Counted from the stretch's first letter, positions 27,481-36,841 are shown. The stretch: 64,000 bases of DNA from Actinocatenispora comari (GCF_017312725.1 NZ_BOPO01000049.1:1-64000); one strand, 5' to 3'. Notes: generated from the sequence alone by a model not told the origin. Program-made: numbers and translations.

Positions 27481-28785
27481 GTGTCCACTGTGGAGTTCTT
27501 CGGCGGCCTCGGGGTCATCGGATCCAGCAAGATCATGGTCAGCCACGGCGGGCACCGGGTGTTGCTGGACATCGGCCTGGACATCCCGGCCGGCGGTGAC
27601 CTGTTCCGCGCGCCGGTGACCCCACGGCCCGGGCGGGAGCTCGCGGACCGGCTGCGGGTGGGCGCCGCGCCGCGCATCCCCGGGCTGTTCGATCCGGCCC
27701 TGCTGCCGGGTTCCGGTGAGCCGGCCGCGCTGACCGGTGCCGGCGCGGAGGCTGAGCTGGCCGCGCTGGCCGAGCCGGTGGGGGAGACCGCGGTGTTCGT
27801 CAGCCACCCGCACCTGGACCACGTCGGCCTGGCCGGCTTCGTCCGCCCGGACGTGCCGGTGCACGCGCATCGCGACGCGGTGCGGCTGCTGACCGCGCTG
27901 GCCGACACCGGCGACGGCCTGCCGGGGCACGAACCGTCCTGGCGACCGCTCGACGGCGGCGAGGTAGTCCACTGTGGACAGATAAGCGTCGAGTGTGTAC
28001 CGGTCGACCACGACGTGCCGGGAGCCACCGGCTACCTGGTCCGTACCCCCGACGGCGTGCTCGCCTACACCGGCGACATCCGGTTCCACGGCCGGCATCC
28101 GGACCGGTCGGAGTCCTTCGTGGATCGGGCGGCCGGCTGCGACCTGCTGGTCACCGAGGGCACCACGCTCGGCTGGCCGGTACCGGACGGCCCGCCCCGG
28201 AACGAGGACGACGTCGTCGACTCGTACCGCACCCTGCTGCGCGAGACGGCCGGGCTGATGCTGCTCGCGCTGTACCCGCGGGACGTCGAGCGGGCCGCCG
28301 AGTTCGTCGCCTGCACCGAGGCGGCCGGCCGGCGGCTGCTGTGGCCGGCGCAGGTCGCCGCATTCCTGCGCCGGATGGGTGTCGCCGCCGAAGAGTTCGA
28401 CGCGGTACCGCTCGCCGACCTGCACGCCGCGCCGGGCGACTTCGTGGTCGCGCCGGAGCCGTACGAGTTCCCGGCGCTGCTGGATCTGCCGCTGTCGGCG
28501 GACTCCGCGTACGTGCACGCGAACGGCGAGCCGCTCGGCGCGTTCGACCCGCGGTGGTCGCTGCTCACCGGCTGGCTCGCCACGCTGTCCGTGCCGCTGC
28601 ACACGATCGGCTGTTCCGGCCACGCGTCGCCGGACGACCTGCACCGGATGGTGCAACGCATTCAACCGGCCACGGTCGCGCCGATCCACACCACCGAGCC
28701 GACCCGGCTGCACCCGCCGATCGGCACCCACCGCCTCGTCCCCAGCTACGCCACCCGCTACACCCTCACCGGCGACCCGCTCTGA
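27481..28785 (+). CDS. Metallo-beta-lactamase fold, beta-CASP-like hydrolase
   Basis: This 434-residue enzyme has the metal-binding motif HPHLDH (109-114), further ligands in VPVDHD and YTGDIRFHG, and a C-terminal CSGHASPDDL...VAPIHTTEP. The last two are typical of the beta-CASP branch that includes RNase J and CPSF-type nucleases. Nuclease activity is therefore possible, but no substrate can be stated. GTG at 27481 is chosen over ATG at 27475 since GGGAG (27470-27474) then sits at correct spacing. It follows the HAD gene by 53 bases and may be in the same operon. Confidence 0.7.
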   Translation: MSTVEFFGGLGVIGSSKIMVSHGGHRVLLDIGLDIPAGGDLFRAPVTPRPGRELADRLRVGAAPRIPGLFDPALLPGSGEPAALTGAGAEAELAALAEPVGETAVFVSHPHLDHVGLAGFVRPDVPVHAHRDAVRLLTALADTGDGLPGHEPSWRPLDGGEVVHCGQISVECVPVDHDVPGATGYLVRTPDGVLAYTGDIRFHGRHPDRSESFVDRAAGCDLLVTEGTTLGWPVPDGPPRNEDDVVDSYRTLLRETAGLMLLALYPRDVERAAEFVACTEAAGRRLLWPAQVAAFLRRMGVAAEEFDAVPLADLHAAPGDFVVAPEPYEFPALLDLPLSADSAYVHANGEPLGAFDPRWSLLTGWLATLSVPLHTIGCSGHASPDDLHRMVQRIQPATVAPIHTTEPTRLHPPIGTHRLVPSYATRYTLTGDPL

Positions 28786-29003
28786 CCGGTCGGCGGTGGA
28801 ACCGCCAGGGCCGATTCCCGTCGGTACCGGCAGCGCCCGGTCATCGGAATCGATCGTCACCGGCGTGCTCCGTGGTGGCGCACCCGGAGCCGACCGAACC
28901 GTCGCGGACGGCGTTGCTGTCGTCCTCGCGCTGGCAGAAACTGCTCGTCACCACCGGCGTGGGCGGGTACCGGGCGCTTAACCAGGCGACGCTCGCCGGT
29001 CGG

Positions 29004-29897
29004 TCAGGCGTGGACGACGGTGGCGTTCTCGGCGTCCAGCAGTTCGATCAGGCGGGTGGCGTTGGTCTGGGCGTAGTCGCGGTAGCAGTTGTTCAGGAGG
29101 ACGTAGGTGCGGTCCGAGTCGTCGGCGAGGCGGGCCAGCCGCGGCGCCCACTGCGCGAGTTCGGCGTCGGAGTAGTGGTAGCCGAACTTCTCGTGGATGT
29201 CCTTGCTCGTCCACTGTGGACTGTGTCCGTGGAAGCGCATCGCCGAGATCGCGGCGGTGGCGCGCAGCACCGGCGGTACGGAGGAGCGGTGGCCCTGCGG
29301 CATGTCCACCGCGACGTACGGGATCTCGTTGCGGGACAGCAGCTCCAGCGTCTCGTCCGCGTTGTCACCGTCGAACCAGCTGGCGTTGCGCAGCTCCACC
29401 AGCGCCGGGATCGGTGCGCACCGGTGCGCACACTCCAGGACGAACTGCTTGTTGTCCCGGCGGATGGTGAACCACGGTGGGAACTGGAACAGGATCCCGC
29501 CGAGCTTTCCCGCCTGCACCAACGGATCCAGCGCGGAGAAGAACCGGTCCCAGCAGTCCTCCAGCACCTGCGGTGACAGGTCCTTCGGGTACACGGTGCG
29601 CTTGTCGGTGTCCGGCCGCAGGTCGGAGTAGATCGCCGACACCCGGGTCGGGTGGCCGGTCAGCAGGCTGAACGCCTTGATCGTGAAGGTGAACCCGGCC
29701 GGCGTACGATCCGCCCAGCTGCTCGCGGTGCGCTCGGCCGGCGGCGTGTAGTAGGTGGCGTCCACCTCGACCAGCGGGTACTGCCGGGCGTAGTAGCCGA
29801 GCCGCCGTTCCGGGTTGTCCGCCGTGGCCGGGTACCAGCCGGAGTCCAGCAGCGTGCGATCGGTCCACGACGCGGTACCCACCCGGATCTCCCCCAT
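29004..29897 (-). CDS. DUF72 (YecE-like) family protein, copy 2
   Basis: The 297-residue protein starts MGEIRVGTASWTDRTLLDSGWYP and has the DUF72 hallmarks LVEVDATYYTPPAERTASSW, GGILFQFPPWF, MRFHGHSPQW and YVLLNNCYRDYAQTNA. This is the longer DUF72 subgroup, whose function is unknown. ATG at 29897 is taken over an ATG 36 bases upstream because the conserved sequence begins there. Together with copy 1 it brackets the sugar ABC operon, both on the minus strand. Confidence 0.85.
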   Translation of the reverse strand: MGEIRVGTASWTDRTLLDSGWYPATADNPERRLGYYARQYPLVEVDATYYTPPAERTASSWADRTPAGFTFTIKAFSLLTGHPTRVSAIYSDLRPDTDKRTVYPKDLSPQVLEDCWDRFFSALDPLVQAGKLGGILFQFPPWFTIRRDNKQFVLECAHRCAPIPALVELRNASWFDGDNADETLELLSRNEIPYVAVDMPQGHRSSVPPVLRATAAISAMRFHGHSPQWTSKDIHEKFGYHYSDAELAQWAPRLARLADDSDRTYVLLNNCYRDYAQTNATRLIELLDAENATVVHA

Positions 29898-30000
29898 GCC
29901 CGACAGTTCACCGCGCCGGGGGCGCGCCGGCAACCGGAACCGGGGTCACGGCCCGGTATCGGACCGGTTGCACCCGGTGTCCCGCGCCGCGTTCCGCCGA

Positions 30001-30006
30001 TACCCT
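30001..30006 (+). promoter_or_regulatory. -10 element of leaderless lipoprotein gene
   Basis: TACCCT lies six bases before the ATG at 30013. The same TACCCTGCCGG string precedes the GTG at 38671. Confidence 0.55.
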
Positions 30007-30012
30007 GCCGGT

Positions 30013-30612
30013 ATGCGTCTGTCTGCCAGGGCTCTCGGCGTGGTCGCCGCGCTCGGTCTCGCCGCGGCCGGGCTGGCCGGCTGCGGGTCGACCAGCACCG
30101 AGGTGCGCGCGCCGAAGTTCACCGTGCCCACCCCGCCGCCGCTGGAGCAGCAGGGCCGTCCGGGCAGCGCCGGCCAGGCGAACACGTTCCTGACCAGCTG
30201 GGTGCACGGCCTGAGCCAGGCGGCGGATCCGGACGGGCGCGCCGCGCTCGCGGACGGCTGCCACGACGACGCCGGTTGCCTGCACCTGATCCGGGCCGCG
30301 GCGACGCTGCCGAAGCCCGCCAAGAACGTGTACTACGAGAACTGGTCGGTGGGGTTCACCCAGGCGATCCAGGCCGACCCGAAGCACCCGGACAGCTGGA
30401 CGGTGGTGATCCGTCCCACCTGGGTGGCCTACGACAAGCCGCTCGACGGGCGGTACGACGGCTGGACCACCCGCACGCCGGTGCGGGTGCGGCTGGCGCT
30501 GGTGGGCAAGGACGTGCAGACCGACTGGCGGCTCTGGCTGACCCCGCTGCCCGCCGGTACGCACGCCGACGGCGGGGTGCAGCTGTCCCGCCCGAAGTAC
30601 GGCGACATCTGA
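30013..30612 (+). CDS. Putative lipoprotein of unknown function
   Basis: A 199-residue exported protein has a signal peptide RLSARALGVVAALGLAAAGL and lipobox LAGC. The mature part is mixed alpha/beta (AANTFLTSW-type start, YYENWSVGFTQAIQADPKHPDSWTVVIRP, GWTTRTPVRVRLALVGKDV), reminiscent of NTF2-like secreted domains, though I do not recognise the family. Cys residues near DGCHDDAGC may form a disulphide. The TACCCT -10 box (30001-30006) predicts a leaderless mRNA. It sits alone before guaA. Confidence 0.7.
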   Translation: MRLSARALGVVAALGLAAAGLAGCGSTSTEVRAPKFTVPTPPPLEQQGRPGSAGQANTFLTSWVHGLSQAADPDGRAALADGCHDDAGCLHLIRAAATLPKPAKNVYYENWSVGFTQAIQADPKHPDSWTVVIRPTWVAYDKPLDGRYDGWTTRTPVRVRLALVGKDVQTDWRLWLTPLPAGTHADGGVQLSRPKYGDI

Positions 30613-30719
30613 CCCGCGCCGCGCCCGGCGCCGGCCGTACCGGCCGCCGCCGCTCGCCGGCGTGCGTCCACCGGCCGTCGGCCCAGCGTCCCGGCGCCGG
30701 GGTGGTCCGGCCCGCTGGC

Positions 30720-30725
30720 TAGGCT
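30720..30725 (+). promoter_or_regulatory. -10 element of leaderless guaA
   Basis: TAGGCT is followed by six bases and then the ATG at 30732. Confidence 0.55.
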
Positions 30726-30731
30726 CGGACC

Positions 30732-32300
30732 ATGGAAAACACGCCACGGGCCGGGGTGCCGCGTCCGGTGCTGGTCGTCGACTTCGGCGCGCAGTACGCG
30801 CAGTTGATCGCGCGGCGGGTGCGCGAACTCCAGCTGTACTCCGAGATCGTGCCGCATTCGACGCCGGTGTCCGAGCTGCTCGCCCGCGACCCGGCCGCGA
30901 TCATCCTGTCCGGCGGCCCCGCCAGCGTGTACGCCGCGGACGCGCCCGGCGTCGACCCGGCCCTGTTCGGTACCGACGTGCCGGTGTTCGGCATCTGCTA
31001 CGGGTTCCAGGCGATGGCCAGGGCGCTCGGCGGCACGGTGGCGCAGACCGGCCGGCGCGAGTTCGGCGGTACCCCGCTACTGGTGGACACGCCCGGCGCG
31101 GTGCTGGCCGACCTGCCGGCGGAGCAGTCGGTGTGGATGAGCCACAACGACGCGGTGACGGTCGCCCCGGACGGCTTCGCGGTGACCGCGCGCTCGGCCG
31201 GCGCGCCGGTGGCGGCGTTCGAAGACACCGCGCGGCGGCTGGCCGGCGTGCAGTTCCACCCGGAGGTGGCACACACCCCGCGCGGGCAGGACGTGCTGCG
31301 CCGGTTCCTGTTCGACGTGGCCGGGCTGACCCCGAACTGGACCACCGGTTCGGTCATCGACGACCAGGTGGCCGCGATCCGGGCCCAGGTGGGCGACGCG
31401 GCGGTGCTGTGCGCGCTGTCCGGCGGGGTCGACTCGGCGGTCGCCGCGGCGCTCGTCCACAAGGCCGTCGGTGACCAGCTGACCTGCGTGTTCGTCGACC
31501 ACGGGCTGCTGCGTGCGGGCGAGGCCGAGCAGGTCGAACGCGACTACGTGGCGGCCACCGGGATCAAGCTGAAGGTGGTCGACGCGGCGGAGACGTTCCT
31601 GTCCCAGCTCGCCGGCGTCACCGAACCGGAGCAGAAGCGCAAGATCATCGGCCGGGAGTTCATCCGTACGTTCGAGGCCGCCGCCCGCGAGGTCGCCGCC
31701 GCCGAGGGCGTGCAGTTCCTGGTCCAGGGCACCCTGTACCCGGACGTGGTGGAGTCCGGTGGCGGCACCGGCACCGCCAACATCAAGTCGCACCACAACG
31801 TCGGCGGGCTGCCCGACGACCTGGCGTTCACGTTGGTCGAGCCGCTGCGCACGCTGTTCAAGGACGAGGTGCGCGCGATCGGCGCCGAGCTGGGGCTGCC
31901 CACCGAGATGGTGCAGCGGCACCCGTTCCCGGGGCCGGGCCTGGCGATCCGGATCATCGGCGCGGTGACGCCGGAGCGGCTGACCATGCTGCGCGCCGCC
32001 GACCTGGTCGCCCGCGAGGAGCTGACCGCCGCCGGCCTGGACGGCGAGATCTGGCAGTTCCCGGTGGTACTGCTGGCCGACGTGCGGTCCGTCGGCGTGC
32101 AGGGCGACGGCCGGACGTACGGGCATCCGGTGGTGCTGCGGCCGGTGGTCAGCGAGGACGCGATGACCGCCGACTGGGCCAAGCTGCCCTACGACGTGCT
32201 CGCCCGGATCTCGACCCGGATCACCAACGAGGTGCCCGAGGTCAACCGGGTCACCCTGGACATCACCAGCAAGCCGCCGGGCACCATCGAGTGGGAGTAG
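30732..32300 (+). CDS. guaA: GMP synthase (glutamine-hydrolysing)
   Basis: The 522-residue enzyme converts XMP, ATP and glutamine to GMP. Domains: class I glutamine amidotransferase (1-195) with nucleophile Cys89 in FGICYG and H176/E178 in QFHPEVA; ATP-pyrophosphatase domain with the P-loop LSGGVDS (229-235); and the C-terminal dimerisation domain ending [15 protein letters not shown]. Length is typical. The TAGGCT -10 box predicts a leaderless mRNA starting at ATG 30732. A strong GC hairpin follows. Together with guaB it completes guanine nucleotide synthesis. Confidence 0.98.
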   Translation: MENTPRAGVPRPVLVVDFGAQYAQLIARRVRELQLYSEIVPHSTPVSELLARDPAAIILSGGPASVYAADAPGVDPALFGTDVPVFGICYGFQAMARALGGTVAQTGRREFGGTPLLVDTPGAVLADLPAEQSVWMSHNDAVTVAPDGFAVTARSAGAPVAAFEDTARRLAGVQFHPEVAHTPRGQDVLRRFLFDVAGLTPNWTTGSVIDDQVAAIRAQVGDAAVLCALSGGVDSAVAAALVHKAVGDQLTCVFVDHGLLRAGEAEQVERDYVAATGIKLKVVDAAETFLSQLAGVTEPEQKRKIIGREFIRTFEAAAREVAAAEGVQFLVQGTLYPDVVESGGGTGTANIKSHHNVGGLPDDLAFTLVEPLRTLFKDEVRAIGAELGLPTEMVQRHPFPGPGLAIRIIGAVTPERLTMLRAADLVAREELTAAGLDGEIWQFPVVLLADVRSVGVQGDGRTYGHPVVLRPVVSEDAMTADWAKLPYDVLARISTRITNEVPEVNRVTLDITSKPPGTIEWE

Positions 32301-32301
32301 T

Positions 32302-32329
32302 GACCGGGGGCCGCGTCCGGCCCCCGGTC
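32302..32329. terminator. Terminator hairpin after guaA
   Basis: GACCGGGGGCCG and CGGCCCCCGGTC form a perfect 12-bp stem with a CGTC loop between the convergent guaA and PspC genes; no U-tract on the plus strand. Confidence 0.6.
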
Positions 32330-32357
32330 GTGGGGTGGGGTGGGTGCACGCCCGGGG

Positions 32358-32564
32358 TCAGCTCTCCGGGATGAACAGCGCCGCCGCCAGGTAGGCGATC
32401 ACCAGCGTGCCGCCGGTGAACAGCGAGCCCAGCACCACGGCGATGCGCACCAGCGTCGGGTCGACGTCGAAGTACTCGCCGAGGCCACCGCAGACGCCGA
32501 CCACCTTCCGGTCGGTACGGCTGCGCAGCAGTCGCCGATAGGTCGTGTCGGTCTGTGTCGTCAT
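32358..32564 (-). CDS. Small PspC domain membrane protein
   Basis: The 68-residue protein is a single PspC domain: basic TYRRLLRSRTDRKVVGVCGGLGEYFDVDPTLVRIAVVL followed by one hydrophobic segment (SLFTGGTLVIAYLAAALFI). PspC proteins sense or respond to envelope stress. ATG at 32564 has GGGAGGCGG upstream. It stands alone, convergent with guaA. Two larger PspC proteins lie at 40.8-44.7 kb. Confidence 0.85.
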   Translation of the reverse strand: MTTQTDTTYRRLLRSRTDRKVVGVCGGLGEYFDVDPTLVRIAVVLGSLFTGGTLVIAYLAAALFIPES

Positions 32565-32733
32565 CGAAGCCGCCTCCCGGCTGTCGTCGATTCCCACCCT
32601 GGTGCGGTAGGAACTGGGTATGCCTCCACGGTGCGGCACCGGCCGCCCGAGCGGCATCGGGTGCGTCCCCTGGTCGCACCCTGACCCGCGACCCTGACCC
32701 CGGGGCGCGGGCACGACCTGGAACGGAGGCGGC

Positions 32734-33651
32734 GTGCGGACTCGGCGGATCGGCGCGTACGGAGTGCTCGGCGACGACGCGGGCCGGGTGCTGCTGACCC
32801 GTTCGTCCGCGCTGTCCGACGTCGTGGGCACCTGGTACCTGCCGGGCGGTGGCGTCGAGCACGGCGAGGCGCCGGCCGACACGGTGGTACGCGAGGTGGC
32901 CGAGGAGACCGGGCTGCGGGTCGCGGTGACCGGGGTGCGCGACGTGGTCTCGGACGTGCTGGCGATCCCGGCGCGCGGCGAGCGCCTGCACACCGACCGG
33001 GTGCTGTACGACCTGCGGCTGCTCGGCGGCGAGCTGCGCGCCGAGCCGGCGGGGACCACCGACCTGGTGCGCTGGGTGGCGCCGGACGAGCTGGCCGGGC
33101 TGCGGCTGATGCCGTTCGTCGCGGCGGCGCTGGGGCAACCGGTGCGGGCCCCGTGGGTACGGCCGGATCTGCCGCCGGCGGAACCGGCGCCGGAGCCGGT
33201 GCCGGGTGCGCCGCGTGGCCAGCGGTTCGCCGCGTACGCGGTGGCCACCGACCCGGCCGGCCGGTTGCTGCTGACCCGCATCTCGCCGGGGTACCCGGGT
33301 GCCGGCCGCTGGCATCTGCCCGGCGGCGGCGTCGACCACGGCGAACAGCCCGGCCAGGGCCTGTTGCGCGAGCTGCGGGAGGAGACCGACCAGCTCGGCG
33401 TGCTGGGGGAGTTGCTCGACGTGTCGAGCCACCGCGATCCGGCCGCGCTCGGCCCGGAGGGGTATCCCCTGGACTGGCACGCGGTGCGCGTACTGTATCG
33501 GGTCCGGGTGCCGGATCCGACCCGACCCAGGGTGATGGACCCGGACAACTCGACCGACGCGGCCGAGTGGTTCACCCCGACACGGATCGCCGACCACGCG
33601 ATCACCGATGTCGTACGACGGGCACTCGATGCGCTGCCGTCGTCGCGCTGA
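32734..33651 (+). CDS. Tandem Nudix hydrolase
   Basis: The 305-residue protein has two Nudix domains. The first box is GGGVEHGE...REVAEETGL (about 45-70) and the second is GGGVDHGE...RELREETDQLG (about 200-225), in which the usual EExG Gly is replaced by Asp. A Pro/Ala linker (about 142-160) joins them. Nudix enzymes hydrolyse nucleoside diphosphate derivatives; the substrate is unknown. GTG at 32734 follows GGAGGC. The duplication has diverged, and the second copy carries an extra loop (AALGPEGYPLDWHAVR). Confidence 0.85.
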   Translation: MRTRRIGAYGVLGDDAGRVLLTRSSALSDVVGTWYLPGGGVEHGEAPADTVVREVAEETGLRVAVTGVRDVVSDVLAIPARGERLHTDRVLYDLRLLGGELRAEPAGTTDLVRWVAPDELAGLRLMPFVAAALGQPVRAPWVRPDLPPAEPAPEPVPGAPRGQRFAAYAVATDPAGRLLLTRISPGYPGAGRWHLPGGGVDHGEQPGQGLLRELREETDQLGVLGELLDVSSHRDPAALGPEGYPLDWHAVRVLYRVRVPDPTRPRVMDPDNSTDAAEWFTPTRIADHAITDVVRRALDALPSSR

Positions 33652-33679
33652 GCATCACCCAGCGTATTTCTCATCCGCA

Positions 33680-33756
33680 GGCATATGCAGTGGTTCGTCA
33701 CTCTGTCGGCTAGAGTGACCGATCACTGACATCGCCAAGGCATGTACTCATATGCC
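33680..33756. promoter_or_regulatory. Nested inverted repeats upstream of pssA
   Basis: GTCACTCT (33697-33704) and AGAGTGAC (33712-33719) form a perfect 8-bp inverted repeat inside an outer GGCATATG (33680-33687)/CATATGCC (33749-33756) pair. TAGAGT (33711-33716) could be a -10 box. The region is AT-richer than its surroundings. Confidence 0.5.
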
Positions 33757-33826
33757 ATGGTGTAGGACGCGCGCCGGGCGGCCGCCGACGAGGCGGGACC
33801 AGCCGATCCGGCCAGGAGGAGACTGC

Positions 33827-34810
33827 GTGCCGACAAGTCCTTGGCGCCGCCGTCGTGTGACGGACAGTCCACGACCCGGCGGTCGCCGTATCAGCCGAGG
33901 TCTGCGCCGCGGCGGGTCACTGGCCCGTCGGGTGCTCGTCGGGCAGCGCTCGTACGATCCGACCGCCACCATCCGGCGGCCCGACGACGCGCCCCGCGAC
34001 GGGCAGCACCGCACCATCGGCACGATCGTGCCGCTGCGGCCCGAACCGGCCGCGCTGGCGCTCCCGTCGGTGCCGGCCGAGCCGGCGCTCGACTCGGCGG
34101 CGCCGCGGGTGCCGCGGCTGCTGCCGGGGGAGCACACCTGGCGGCGCCGGATCGGCTTCCTGCTCGCCAACGGCTGCACCGTCGCGAGCCTGCTGCTCGG
34201 CGTCACCTCGATCTTCCTGGCCATCGCCGGCGACCTGCGGATCGGCGCGCTGTGCCTGGTCGGCTGCGTCGTCTTCGACGGCCTGGACGGCGGCGTCGCC
34301 CGCGCGTTCGGGGTGTCCAGCCCGTTCGGCGCACAGATGGACTCGATGGCCGACATGTGCTCGTTCGGCATCGCCGCGCCGGTGCTGGTGTTCCGCTGGC
34401 TGTCCAGCGACACCCCGCTGTACGTGCTGGGCCCGGCCTGCGCGCTGATTGCCGTCTGCGCCGCGATCCGGCTCGCCCGGTTCAACGTGTCGCCGAAGGA
34501 CGGGCACTACTTCTCCGGCATCCCCACCACCATCGTCGCGTGCATCCTGGCGCTCGGCTGCCTGCTGCACCCGAACCACGGCGCGCCGATCGTGGTCAGC
34601 ATCGCGGTGCTCGCGCTGCTGATGGTCACCACCTTCCCGTACGCGAAGCTGGCCCAGCTGCGCCGGCTGCCGCTGTGGCTCGCCATCGTGCCGATCGCCG
34701 GCGGGCTGCTCGACCTGAGTACGACGTTCCTCGCCCTGGTGGCGGTCTACCTGCTGTCCGGGCCGGCCATCTGGCTGTTCCGGCGCCGGCGCACCGCCAC
34801 CCCCGCCTGA
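33827..34810 (+). CDS. pssA: CDP-diacylglycerol-serine O-phosphatidyltransferase
   Basis: The 327-residue membrane enzyme has the CDP-alcohol phosphatidyltransferase motif DGLDGGVARAF...SSPFGAQMDSMADM and about seven hydrophobic segments after a 110-residue basic soluble N-terminus. It makes phosphatidylserine from CDP-diacylglycerol and serine. GTG at 33827 follows GGAGGAG (33815-33821). The long N-terminal extension is unusual for this family. Psd, the next enzyme, is encoded on the other strand at 39.2-40.5 kb instead of beside it. Confidence 0.85.
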   Translation: MPTSPWRRRRVTDSPRPGGRRISRGLRRGGSLARRVLVGQRSYDPTATIRRPDDAPRDGQHRTIGTIVPLRPEPAALALPSVPAEPALDSAAPRVPRLLPGEHTWRRRIGFLLANGCTVASLLLGVTSIFLAIAGDLRIGALCLVGCVVFDGLDGGVARAFGVSSPFGAQMDSMADMCSFGIAAPVLVFRWLSSDTPLYVLGPACALIAVCAAIRLARFNVSPKDGHYFSGIPTTIVACILALGCLLHPNHGAPIVVSIAVLALLMVTTFPYAKLAQLRRLPLWLAIVPIAGGLLDLSTTFLALVAVYLLSGPAIWLFRRRRTATPA

Positions 34811-34885
34811 CGCCCGCAGTGCCCGGCGTGGGGTCGACCCCGGCGCCGGGCCGCTTACCCGCACCAGCCGCCCGGCCCGCCGGGC

Positions 34886-35539
34886 TCAGACGGCGACCAG
34901 CCCCGACTGGTACGCGAAGACCACCAGTTGCGCGCGGTCCCGGGCGCCGAGCTTGGTCATCGCCCGGCTGACGTGCGTCTTCGCCGTGGCCGGGCTGATC
35001 ACCATCCGGGCGGCGATCTCGTCGTTGCTCAGCCCGTACGCCACCAGCGCCACCACCTCGCGCTCCCGGTTGGTCAGTACGGAAAGGCTCTCGGACGGCA
35101 GCGCGTCGGCCGGCCGGGAGACGAACTCGGCGATCAACCGGCGGGTGACCGCCGGCGACAGCAGCGCGTCGCCGCGGGCCGCGACCCGTACCGCGGTGAG
35201 CAGCTCGGCCGGCTCGGTGTCCTTGAGCAGGAACCCGCTCGCGCCCGCGCGCAGCGCGGTGAACACGTACTCGTCCAGGCCGTAGTTGGTCAGGATCACC
35301 ACGTGCACGCCGCCGAGCCGGGGGTCGGCGACGATCCGGCGGGTCGCCTCGATCCCGTCCAGTACCGGCATCTGCACGTCCACCAGCGCCACGTCCGGGA
35401 CGTGCTCGGCGGCCAGCGCGACGCCCTCGCTGCCGTTCGCCGCCTCCGCCACCACCTCGAGGTCGTCCTCGGCCGACAGCAGTGCCCGCAGCCCGCCGCG
35501 GATCAGCGCCTGGTCGTCCACCAGCAGTACCCGGATCAC
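34886..35539 (-). CDS. NarL/LuxR-family response regulator
   Basis: The 217-residue regulator has a receiver domain with the acidic pair DD (8-9), phosphoacceptor D54 in ALVDVQMP and Lys in FLLKDTEPAE. A LuxR helix-turn-helix follows (LTNREREVVALVAYGLSNDEIAARMVIS). GTG at 35539 overlaps the kinase stop as GTGA, so both proteins are made together. It likely controls a nearby or own operon; target unknown. Confidence 0.9.
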   Translation of the reverse strand: MIRVLLVDDQALIRGGLRALLSAEDDLEVVAEAANGSEGVALAAEHVPDVALVDVQMPVLDGIEATRRIVADPRLGGVHVVILTNYGLDEYVFTALRAGASGFLLKDTEPAELLTAVRVAARGDALLSPAVTRRLIAEFVSRPADALPSESLSVLTNREREVVALVAYGLSNDEIAARMVISPATAKTHVSRAMTKLGARDRAQLVVFAYQSGLVAV

Positions 35540-36675
35540 GCCTGCTCCTGGAGCGGGAGCTCGGCGTGGACCAGGAAGCCGCCGTCCGGATGCGGCGCGG
35601 CGGACAGGGTGCCGCCGAGCGCGGTGACCCGTTCACGCATGCCGAGCAGCCCGATGCCGGGCCGCGGCGGCGCGTCCGGGGTGGCGCAGCCGTCGTCGGA
35701 CACCTCGACGACGAGGCTGTCCGGCAGCCGCCGGATCGCCACCGTCGCCGCCGTCGCCCGCGCGTGCCGGCCGGTGTTGGTCAGCGCCTCCTGCACGATC
35801 CGGTACGCGGCCCGGTCCACCGCGGTCGGCACCCGGCCCGCCGTGGCGTCCCGGTGCAGGGTGACCGGCAGCCCGGCCGCCACCGTCCGGCCCACCAGGT
35901 CGGGCAGCGCGTCGACGCCGTTCCCCGGCTCCCCCGCATCGGTACGCAGCGCGCCGAGCGTGGCGCGCAGCTCCCGGTTGGCGTCCCGGCCGGCGTCCTG
36001 GATCGCGGTCAGCGCCTCCGGTACCGGCTCGCCGCGCTTGTTGGCCAGGTGCACCGCGACGCCGGCCTGCATCGCGATCACCGAGATGCTGTGCGTCAGC
36101 GAGTCGTGCAGCTCCCGCGCGATGCGCAGCCGTTCCTCCACCGCGCGCCGGTGCGCCGTCTCCTCCCGGGTACGTTCCGCGTCGGCCGCCCGCTCCTCCA
36201 ACTGGCGCACGTTCGCCGCGAACTGGCGCCGCGCGGCGCCCATCGCGGTCGCCGCGACGATCCAGCCGAGCAGCAGGAACGCGGTCTGGGAGGCCTGCCG
36301 TACCGACTGGCCCGCGAGCACCCAGAGCACCGCACTGGACGCCAGCGCGGCGAGCGGGACCAGCGCGATCCAGCGCCCACCGGCCCGTACCGCGGAGAAC
36401 AGCGCCACCAGCAGCGGCAGCGCGATGCCGTACCCGGGGTAGTCGAAGTCGAAGTAGACCGCGATGCAGACCGTAGTCAGCACGACGACGCTGCGCGGGT
36501 ACCGGGCGCGGGCCAGCAGGCTGACCGCGGCGACGACCGGCAGGGCGTAGCCCAGCGGGTCCAGGCCGGTGCGGCCGGGCGGGGCGATCAGCGCCGCCAG
36601 CGTGGCCACCGCGGCGACCGCGACCACCAGGACGGCCTCCTGGCCGCGGCGGCCGCCGGCACGCGTGGGACTCAT
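35536..36675 (-). CDS. Sensor histidine kinase, HisKA_3 (DesK-like)
   Basis: This 379-residue kinase has four to five membrane segments in the first 135 residues and a coiled coil (VRQLEERAADAERTREETA). A HisKA_3 domain with RIARELHDSLTHSISVIAMQ and a HATPase domain ending GIGLLGMRERVTALGG follow. The loss of a large extracellular loop suggests a membrane or envelope signal. ATG at 36675 is supported by TACCGT six bases before it, giving a leaderless transcript. It is paired with the response regulator downstream by a GTGA overlap. Confidence 0.9.
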   Translation of the reverse strand: MSPTRAGGRRGQEAVLVVAVAAVATLAALIAPPGRTGLDPLGYALPVVAAVSLLARARYPRSVVVLTTVCIAVYFDFDYPGYGIALPLLVALFSAVRAGGRWIALVPLAALASSAVLWVLAGQSVRQASQTAFLLLGWIVAATAMGAARRQFAANVRQLEERAADAERTREETAHRRAVEERLRIARELHDSLTHSISVIAMQAGVAVHLANKRGEPVPEALTAIQDAGRDANRELRATLGALRTDAGEPGNGVDALPDLVGRTVAAGLPVTLHRDATAGRVPTAVDRAAYRIVQEALTNTGRHARATAATVAIRRLPDSLVVEVSDDGCATPDAPPRPGIGLLGMRERVTALGGTLSAAPHPDGGFLVHAELPLQEQA

Positions 36676-36681
36676 GCCCGA

Positions 36682-36687
36682 ACGGTA
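36682..36687 (-). promoter_or_regulatory. -10 element of leaderless histidine kinase
   Basis: TACCGT on the minus strand, six bases before the ATG at 36675. Confidence 0.5.
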
Positions 36688-36841
36688 ACCGAGCGTCCCG
36701 GCGGGCACGTCCTCCGGCAAGCCGAGACACCGACTACTCCCGGCGTGGTAGCCGGCGCCGGATGCTGCCCCGGGCCGTGCAGCGGCGGGTGTCATCCCTC
36801 GCCCGACGACATCGCGCGCCGCGCTGACCAGCATCGATGGC

